Assembly (NCBI GenBank): GCA_025057755.1
Contig: JANWVC010000001.1
Location: 62,001-126,000, forward strand
From: Limisphaera sp.
Lineage (GTDB): Bacteria > Verrucomicrobiota > Verrucomicrobiia > Limisphaerales > Limisphaeraceae
DNA length: 64,000 nucleotides
Reading direction: 5' to 3'
Position numbers and translations under genes: made by a program. The notes beneath the pieces are model-generated. The model was not told where the DNA came from. It searched no databases and was given only the letters and a program-made list of their open reading frames with translations. Shown here in pieces: positions 57,590-64,000 of this stretch. Every line of letters begins with the position of its first letter. Position 1 is the stretch's first letter.

Positions 57590-60500
57590 TTAGCGACGCA
57601 CGCGATAGAATCTGGCGGGCGCCGCGAAATCCGCGTTGGTGAAACTGCGGAAGGTCCCGGGCACGTCCGCGTAAGGCCCGGTTACGGTAGGAGCCCACTG
57701 CAATACACCCTCGCCATCCCATTCCAGGACAAACCCACCCTCCACCCGTGCGACTCGGATTTGCAGCAAAGGCGGCATCAGTGCCAGACCATGATAGCAA
57801 CCAGAAGCAATAGCCACGCTCTTTGTGTCGAAAGAGGGTATGTCCAATTGCCCAAATCCGTTATCTCCCCAGCCGATGACGCGGCCGTCAACCAAGCGTG
57901 CATACGTGTGGAAATCGCCCGCTGCAATCGCCACCCCATTTGTCAATCCTGCGGGAGCGTTCGTCTGCCCATAACTGTTGTCGCCCCAGCAAACGACCGT
58001 TCCATCCGAGCGCAACGCGACGCTATGAAGGTACCCGGCAGCAATGGCAACAACATTTGTGAGCCAGGTCGGCGGCGACGCCTGACCAAACGCATTGTAA
58101 CCCCAGCCTACGACCACTCCATTCGTTCGGAGCGCGAGTGTATGTTTTCGCCCTGCAGCAATCGACCGTACACCCGCCAATCCTTGCGGTACGGCTGCCT
58201 GGCCGTGGCTGTTGTCGCCCCAGCAAACCACCGTCCCATCCGCACGCAACACGACGCTGTGCGCTTCGCCTGCTGCCACTGCCAGCACGTTGCTCCAAGC
58301 GAATGCCGGGACGTTGGCCTGGCCGAAGTTGTTACGGCCCCACGCCACCACACCTCCACGCTCCGTGATCGCAAGGTTGTGATACGCACCGGCTGCGATC
58401 GCCACAATCCGTACACCGCTGCGAGGCACCTTTGTTTGGCCCTCGGCATTGGATCCCCAGGCCAGCACCGTGCCATCACGACGGAGCGCGACAGTGTGAA
58501 AATCTCCACCCGCCGCCGCGACGATGTCGTTCAAGTTACTTGGGATGTCGCACTGGCCGGCTATGTTATCGCCCCAAGCCCTCAGCGAGCCCGGATGCTC
58601 CAGCACGCTGACCCGACAACCGGCGGACACGCTTCCATACAAATTGGTCACCAGGACCCGGTAAAAACCCACATCGTGGAACCCAACGTTCGTCAGCACA
58701 AGGACACGGTTCGTCACGCCCAAGGGGCTGCCGTTGAAATGCCATGTGTAGATAAGCGGCTCTGATCCCACCGCTTCCACGGCCAATGCCACCGTATCTC
58801 CACGATGGACAATCAGGTCCCTTAATCCGGAAGCCAAGATAGGGACTTGATATACGGTAAGCACGGCAACGGCACTTGTTGTGACTCCCGCGATGTTCGA
58901 CGCCACCAGGGTGTAGTTGCCACCATCCTCCAGCCGGAGGTTGGTCAAGGACAATGCCGTGCGCGTGGCTCCGACCAAATTGGTGCCGTTACGCTGCCAC
59001 TGATAGAGAATGGGAAGCGAGCCATTTGCCTGGCCCGTGAACACATGGCTGCTGCCAACCCGTTCCGAAGCGCCCAGGGGCTGGATCACAAAGTAAGGAG
59101 CCCGCGGCAATACCGTAAGTGTCGCGACGTGGCTGGTGGCGCGCCCGAGAGGATTCGTTACCACGACAAAATAATCACCCGCATGCACCGCCTGTACGTT
59201 GCTAATGGTTAAGCTAGTCCCACGCGCTCCGGCAAGGAGGTTGCCGTTAAAAAACCATTGGTAACCCATCGGTTGCGTGCCGATTCCGAAAGCTGTCAGC
59301 ACCGCGTTTGACGAAGCATAGACCAGGGTGGACACGGGATGTTGGACGATCAGGGGAGCGGTGGGACGAACACGCACCAAAGCAGGAGCACTGGTCACTG
59401 CTCCGCCAGCATTGCCCACCACAACACGGTACACACCTTGGTGCCACGCCTGGGCATTGGTAACGACAAGCATAGGCCCGGTAGTGCCATGAATCACCGT
59501 ATCCTCGAACAACCAGACGTACGTGAATGGCTGTGAACCAATGGCTGTGACAGACAAACTGAAAGCCCGGCCTGCGAGCACATTGGTAGACACCGGATTG
59601 CTAACTATGGAGGGCGGTATCAGCAGGGTGAGCTGCGCCACAGCGCTTGTTACCGATCCAAACGCATTCGTCACGATCACCTGGTAGGGTCCCTCCTCCT
59701 CGGGCCGTAAGGACGGCAATGATAAAATGGCATTGGTGGCGCCTACTATGTTGGTTCCCCACCGCGTCCACTGATATGAGAGTGGCGGAAGTCCCATGGC
59801 AACCACGGAGAGCGACACAGGAGTCCCTGCAGTCACTGCCGTATGAGCGCGAGGTTGCACCGCGATCTTTGGCGCCTGGATGACCGATAGGGGAATGCTG
59901 CGCAAGGCGCCGTCCAAATAAAACCAATAACGCTGATTCAAGCCGTCCACTACGGATACCGTGCTGGAGGTTGGAAGGATGTGCACCAGGTGGCCAGTCA
60001 GTGTGTCGTAGACCCGTGAAGCACCGAATGCCAGACGCCCGTTGGTGGAGAGGGCATATATGTTGTCGGGTAACTGGCCGTGGCTAACAAGGTCCGCGTC
60101 GAAAATTACGCGAGTCCATACGAGGCGCGAGCCATCAGCGCTCATAACCAAGTTACGAACTTCCTCTAGCGTACCACGATCCGTGTTTCCCGTCAGATGC
60201 ACAAAGGTGTCGTTGATCGTATCGAATTTGGCTATGCCTCCGCCAGAACCGTCGTAACCCACTCGATAGTAGTATCGTCCTGTTGGGTCAAACTCACCAT
60301 CCCCGGCGGCACCCAAGCCCCTGTCGAGGTCTACACCATTGAGGGTGTCAACGAGGATCATGGAAACCCACGCATCCCTACCCTCGGTAACGATGCGTCC
60401 CAGACGTCCGGCGTTTACCCTGTAAACATCTGTGCCAAGGTTGAGCGGGGGCAGCAGCGTCTGGAGGTTCAAATCCACCACGTATGTCCACAACTCGCCC

Positions 60501-61231
60501 CAGCTTGCAATGTAGAGTCGACCCTCGGCATCATTGATGGTGAGATCCACGGGATTTCTACCAATGGTCAATGTCTTTTCGATGTTACCGGTCAGGATAT
60601 TGATACAGTGTACCAGGCCACTTTCCCCTATGGATAGGGGTTGTTGCATCGCATAGATATACGGCCGTTTTCGGTCGGCCGTCATCTTAGAAATGGACAA
60701 GGGATGGACCCTAACGGACACCGGCACAACCAGGGTTATACCACTAATCTGGAAAGCAATGGCATTGCTGTAATGGCCCACCGGCAGCGTGGCAGTCTCG
60801 AACCTGACCGTCATGCTGCCGGAACCACTTCCGCCAGTCGGGTGTATGGACAACCAATTACTATCCGATACGGATGCCCTCCACGCCACATCCCCGGAAA
60901 GCGTCAACGTCAGCCCGAGAGGATTGTAACCGACAACGGAATGAACACTGAGTTCCGCCGGGTTGACGGAAAGTGGGGAGATCGAGAACGACCACACCGG
61001 GCCTACATTGGTGGCGGCGAAGCCCACTGCATCCACGCGCCAAAAGTAGGTGGCGCCTGGCGCAAGGGAGATATTTGTTAAAGGCTGCGGTGGAGCGCTG
61101 CGCCTTCCCAAGTATTCGGGGGAGGAGGTCTTCGCAGTAGCAACTTGTGCTTGGTTTGTCCCAAAATAAACGTCATAAGCCAGGGCTAACGGTGTGGCGC
61201 TCCAGCTCAGGTGCGTCAACGGCAGGCTCAC
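57590..61231 (-). CDS. C-terminal part of a giant secreted protein: Fn3-like, BACON, propeller, Ig repeats, RCC1 repeats
   Basis: A 1213-residue open frame. Its domains are an Fn3-like opening ('LPLTHLSWSATPLALAYDVYF'), a BACON domain ('WRASVSDSNWLSIHPTGGSG'), a YVTN-type propeller (~185-465), five Ig-like domains ('YQW' and 'G-x-Y-x-V-x-V-x-N' patterns, ~480-870) and seven RCC1-like repeats ('GTVVCWGDNSYGQ', 'AIAAGDFHT', ~880-1150). It ends with the C-terminal module (W..GVLQWAPTVTGPYADVPG...FYRVR). It has no signal peptide, and its GTG start lies within an Fn3-like domain whose first strand is encoded just upstream in the same frame. It is therefore the downstream half of one gene that starts at 62304, split by a frameshift. 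Confidence 0.82.
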   Translation of the reverse strand: MSLPLTHLSWSATPLALAYDVYFGTNQAQVATAKTSSPEYLGRRSAPPQPLTNISLAPGATYFWRVDAVGFAATNVGPVWSFSISPLSVNPAELSVHSVVGYNPLGLTLTLSGDVAWRASVSDSNWLSIHPTGGSGSGSMTVRFETATLPVGHYSNAIAFQISGITLVVPVSVRVHPLSISKMTADRKRPYIYAMQQPLSIGESGLVHCINILTGNIEKTLTIGRNPVDLTINDAEGRLYIASWGELWTYVVDLNLQTLLPPLNLGTDVYRVNAGRLGRIVTEGRDAWVSMILVDTLNGVDLDRGLGAAGDGEFDPTGRYYYRVGYDGSGGGIAKFDTINDTFVHLTGNTDRGTLEEVRNLVMSADGSRLVWTRVIFDADLVSHGQLPDNIYALSTNGRLAFGASRVYDTLTGHLVHILPTSSTVSVVDGLNQRYWFYLDGALRSIPLSVIQAPKIAVQPRAHTAVTAGTPVSLSVVAMGLPPLSYQWTRWGTNIVGATNAILSLPSLRPEEEGPYQVIVTNAFGSVTSAVAQLTLLIPPSIVSNPVSTNVLAGRAFSLSVTAIGSQPFTYVWLFEDTVIHGTTGPMLVVTNAQAWHQGVYRVVVGNAGGAVTSAPALVRVRPTAPLIVQHPVSTLVYASSNAVLTAFGIGTQPMGYQWFFNGNLLAGARGTSLTISNVQAVHAGDYFVVVTNPLGRATSHVATLTVLPRAPYFVIQPLGASERVGSSHVFTGQANGSLPILYQWQRNGTNLVGATRTALSLTNLRLEDGGNYTLVASNIAGVTTSAVAVLTVYQVPILASGLRDLIVHRGDTVALAVEAVGSEPLIYTWHFNGSPLGVTNRVLVLTNVGFHDVGFYRVLVTNLYGSVSAGCRVSVLEHPGSLRAWGDNIAGQCDIPSNLNDIVAAAGGDFHTVALRRDGTVLAWGSNAEGQTKVPRSGVRIVAIAAGAYHNLAITERGGVVAWGRNNFGQANVPAFAWSNVLAVAAGEAHSVVLRADGTVVCWGDNSHGQAAVPQGLAGVRSIAAGRKHTLALRTNGVVVGWGYNAFGQASPPTWLTNVVAIAAGYLHSVALRSDGTVVCWGDNSYGQTNAPAGLTNGVAIAAGDFHTYARLVDGRVIGWGDNGFGQLDIPSFDTKSVAIASGCYHGLALMPPLLQIRVARVEGGFVLEWDGEGVLQWAPTVTGPYADVPGTFRSFTNADFAAPARFYRVRR

Positions 61232-62304
61232 GAACGCTCCGTGCGTGGGTGTCGGTGTTGGACCGGCCCGCTCACCGGCCCAAGAATGGACGTGTCATAA
61301 ATAACCACACTGGCTTCGGCAGCATGGTAACGAAACAGTCTTTTTTGATCGCCGCTCAACGTCTGCACCGTGGCAGTGAAGGGGAAGTTGGTCAGCGGAA
61401 GGCCATTCGAGGTATGAAAAACCCCGGTTGGTCCAAAGGCAATGGATCCGTCAAGGGAAATCGCATAAAGGTTTTCGGGGAATTCGTTGAGGCACACCGC
61501 AAGGTTTGTTGCCGAAAACATCTGCTGCTTATTGAACACCCATCGTTCTGCCACGTCGAGAAAGATCGGCGTGTCCAAAGGGTCGCGCCGCCCTGACGCA
61601 AAGGAATCTTCCATGGCGGCCAGGCTTCCGTCCGGAAGCACAGCAAACCGCGTCACCCAGGAGGTTAGGCTTCCAGCGTGCCATCCGTATTGCCGCCAGA
61701 CGTATAAATTGGTGCCGCTACGGCTCAGCACCATGCCGCCGATGCCAGGGTGAACGTTCACTCCGGTGTCCAAGACAAGCCTCGGTGGTCCGGCGCTGAA
61801 ATCCAAACAGTAGAGCTGGGGTCCCCATGCTCCGTCCGTGTACCAGAGTCTGTCTGGATAGCCGGCAACCAGGTACAGAGGAGTATCCGAACTATATTTA
61901 CCTGGAGTGGTGATGAGTCTTTCGCCCACCACTTCAAGGCTGGGCAGGTGTATCTTGGAGATCGTGCCACTCCCTGCGTTGATTACATATAATTCATCCC
62001 CAGTTGGCGCAATTGCCATGTCCGTAGGCCGAACACCCACTGAAATTTCGGCTAAAATGGATCCATCGCTGGAGTGAAGGGCTAATACCGTGCCAGGAGC
62101 CACACGATTTCCACTATTCAGTGCGTACACCCGGGGGCGTAGGTAGTCAGGCATCATTTTGACAATCACCCGGCCCGGCAATGGCCGCGTAATTGGGTTG
62201 TGAGCCAGGGCCGCGCATGAAATGAGGAAAATCGTGGCAAAAAGAAAATACGCCACAGGCGCATGAGTGGGGCAGCCGAGGCTCGGCCTCACGTTACTAT
62301 GCAT
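61228..62304 (-). CDS. N-terminal part of the same secreted protein: signal peptide and beta-propeller
   Basis: A 358-residue open frame with a signal peptide (hydrophobic ~18-34, cleavage near ALA) and a YVTN-like beta-propeller ('PTDMAIAPTGDELYVINAGSG', 'LSRSGTNLYVWRQYGW'). Its propeller resembles the one in the downstream frame, as expected from an internal duplication. The last ~11 codons (after 'SILGPVSG') are unlike the family, whereas the other frame at the same place reads 'PTPTPTHGAFVSLPLT', the usual linker into an Fn3-like domain. The gene probably carries a one-base frameshift (or a sequencing error) between about 61245 and 61275. Alternatively, two genes overlap by GTGA. Confidence 0.8.
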   Translation of the reverse strand: MHSNVRPSLGCPTHAPVAYFLFATIFLISCAALAHNPITRPLPGRVIVKMMPDYLRPRVYALNSGNRVAPGTVLALHSSDGSILAEISVGVRPTDMAIAPTGDELYVINAGSGTISKIHLPSLEVVGERLITTPGKYSSDTPLYLVAGYPDRLWYTDGAWGPQLYCLDFSAGPPRLVLDTGVNVHPGIGGMVLSRSGTNLYVWRQYGWHAGSLTSWVTRFAVLPDGSLAAMEDSFASGRRDPLDTPIFLDVAERWVFNKQQMFSATNLAVCLNEFPENLYAISLDGSIAFGPTGVFHTSNGLPLTNFPFTATVQTLSGDQKRLFRYHAAEASVVIYDTSILGPVSGPVQHRHPRTERS

Positions 62305-63328
62305 GGCTCAACGGTATCGACTTTGGCAGAACGACGAGGGTTGTCAAGATAAAGGATCCAACCGAAAGCCTGCGCGCTCACGGTCTGCTCACCCGCTCAA
62401 CAGAGCATGACGGGATGGGATACTCGCTTCCTTCAAGCTGCGGCTTTAAAACGCCGCGCCGATGCTTTTCCTGAATGCGCAGACTTGAGTACGGACACAA
62501 TGCCTGCCCTCGGGACATTCATCAGTGTCAGGGATGTGCGTCTATCAACTGCTGCGCCCAATCTCAGTCTTCATCAGTTGACCTGTTCGACTCGCATGAT
62601 TGGTGAGTAAAATCCGATTTGCTGCAAGCACCGACTTCTGAGAAAGGTTTGGCAAATATGAGCATCTCGATCACGCAACCGGACCTCTTACTCGGGCAAA
62701 AACCGTCTGCCTCTTGCCCTGGAAGTCCCGAAATAGTCGAGAATAAACAGGGGATTTTCTCGCTCCGTGTGCATGGAGGTTGAACTGCCGGCATCGAAGG
62801 AGGTGAAGACCCCACGGTTCAAGCTGCCAACGTCTCACACCTGCTCTCATTCAAAAGGCAGCGGCTGACTGGCAGAACTTCAAACGACTCTGGAGAACAC
62901 GACAGGCCAGAACTTTTTACGTGACTTTGACCATTGGGCCCGTATTTGCCTTTGAACAGGATTCAGAAGTCATCTTTGCATCAGTTTCTCAGGTTCCCTT
63001 CTTTGCGCGAGCGGTTTTGCAAGGTGAACGGCTTTTCGGCCGCTCTGCCGTTCGGCAATTCGAACTGAGACCTTCGAGGAGACTCCATGCGTGCTCGCTA
63101 AGATCGTCATCGAGGGGAACTACATTTGTGACCAGAACGCATCCCGTGTTTGCGTCTCAAGAACACTTATGAAGAGAGACGCATCCTGTCGACTGCTCAG
63201 CGGACTGACTCATGGAACGAAGGGTTTTGGAAGCTTTGGCTACAGGCGTATTACGACTCAAAGATCGAAACCCCTGACACAGGATTGCCTTTGTAAAGCC
63301 GGTGCCGGTTGGTATGCTGCCCCGGGCC
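62305..63328. other. 1-kb gene-free region before hisC
   Basis: No supported gene. A GAACGGC...GCCGTTC seven-base stem with a 16-base loop lies at 63026-63055 and could be part of a leader RNA of hisC, but no His codon run or T-box-like element is visible. Confidence 0.4.
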
Positions 63329-64000
63329 ATGACACGAAATGCGGTGACGGATTTATTGGTTCGTCCGCTGGTGCGGAACTTGCGACCTTATGTGCCGGGT
63401 GAACAACCGCGCACCAAGGGTCTCATCAAGCTGAACACCAATGAGAACCCGTATCCACCTTCGCCACGAGTCCTCGAGGCCCTACGGGCAGCCGTGGACG
63501 GCCGATTGCGTTTGTATCCCGATCCAAAGGCCGATCAACTGCGCGGGAAACTGGCGCGCCTGCACGGATGCGACGTTGACCAGATCATCGTAGGTAACGG
63601 TGCGGACGAAATCTTGCGGCTGGCTGTGCAGGCGTTTGTGGAACCGGTTGCCACTCAGCGGGGGCCGTTGAGCCGACGCTACTGGGTACCACCGGCACCG
63701 TCGTTGGTGCAAAGTTTCGTTCCGAGCTATACCCTTTATCCGGTCCTGGCCGCGCAGCACGGAGCGCTTTTCAATCCGGTCCCATTGCAAATGGACTATG
63801 CCCTGCCGGAGCCATCTCAGCTTCGGACGCTGAAAGAATGGCAACCGCGGGCGGCGCTGACCCTGATCACCACGCCCAACGCGCCGAGTGGCCGTGGCTA
63901 TGCCACTGCGGCGATCGAAGCCATCTGCACCCGGACCAAAGGTGTGGTGTTACTGGACGAGACTTATGTCGATTTCGCTCCGGAAAACGCGCTTCGCCTC
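63329..64000 (+). CDS. hisC: Histidinol-phosphate aminotransferase (3' end cut by window)
   Basis: PLP-dependent transamination step of histidine synthesis. The 224 codons present read as the N-terminal half: 'VRNLRPYVPGEQP', 'LIKLNTNENPYPPSP', 'GRLRLYPDPKADQLRG', 'IIVGNGADEILRL' (PLP phosphate region), 'LITTPNAPSGRG' and 'VVLLDETYVDFAP', all HisC landmarks. The active-site lysine lies beyond the window. ATG 63329 is used; ATG 63314 is in frame and also possible. Together with the PHP phosphatase at 28 kb it covers two steps of histidine synthesis, but the genes are far apart. Confidence 0.93.
   Translation, partial: MTRNAVTDLLVRPLVRNLRPYVPGEQPRTKGLIKLNTNENPYPPSPRVLEALRAAVDGRLRLYPDPKADQLRGKLARLHGCDVDQIIVGNGADEILRLAVQAFVEPVATQRGPLSRRYWVPPAPSLVQSFVPSYTLYPVLAAQHGALFNPVPLQMDYALPEPSQLRTLKEWQPRAALTLITTPNAPSGRGYATAAIEAICTRTKGVVLLDETYVDFAPENALRL

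Overview
The window looks like a chromosomal stretch of a Verrucomicrobiota bacterium, probably of the Pedosphaera/Limisphaera type. This is inferred from the gene content, not from a marker-gene phylogeny. The clues are a PEP-CTERM protein, a prepilin-like protein with an H-X9-DG tail, an ECF sigma factor next to a FecR-LamG protein, a large protein of autotransporter-associated beta-strand repeats, multi-Ig/RCC1 secreted proteins, DUF1080 and GH2 proteins, few clear Shine-Dalgarno sites, and wide gene-poor gaps. GC content is high (roughly upper fifties percent by eye).

Layout. 1-9 kb: a cut-off outer-membrane barrel gene, the rdgB-ribD pair, tRNA-Thr, a prepilin-like protein, a PEBP-family protein, tRNA-Val, a Mut7-C RNase-like protein and uvrC. 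9-14 kb: ferritin, a DUF481 outer-membrane protein, a 1.8-kb gene-free stretch and mazG. 14-24 kb: a surface cluster with an ECF sigma factor and a FecR-LamG partner diverging from a 1354-residue beta-strand-repeat protein, followed by a convergent secreted GH2 glycosidase. 24-29 kb: hemG-hemH overlapping, ubiE/menG tail-to-tail with hemH, a lone receiver protein and a PHP histidinol phosphatase. 30-34 kb: a two-gene signalling operon made of a 1046-residue sensor kinase with an unusual extracytoplasmic half and a LuxR-type regulator. 34-41 kb: an orphan nuoN, rlmI, a phosphodiesterase, a hexapeptide acetyltransferase, a GT2 and an M50-like membrane protein. 41-43 kb: a heavily decayed hybrid histidine kinase. 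43-51 kb: infA, galE, and a tolC-hlyD-RND efflux operon. 51-62 kb: secreted proteins (DUF1080, ThuA-like/Ig/LamG, PEP-CTERM, and a frameshift-split propeller/BACON/Ig/RCC1 protein). 63.3 kb to the end: the start of hisC.

The most unusual objects are the following. (i) The sensor kinase carries what reads as a circularly permuted PA14 domain plus a run of OB-fold-like repeats. (ii) Three otherwise unrelated large secreted proteins end in the same kind of C-terminal module, which is not PEP-CTERM. (iii) A roughly 1570-residue surface protein is broken by a single frameshift. (iv) A hybrid kinase pseudogene carries at least eight lesions. (v) A tRNA-Val has C rather than U at position 33. No mobile element, CRISPR array, prophage or rRNA operon was seen.
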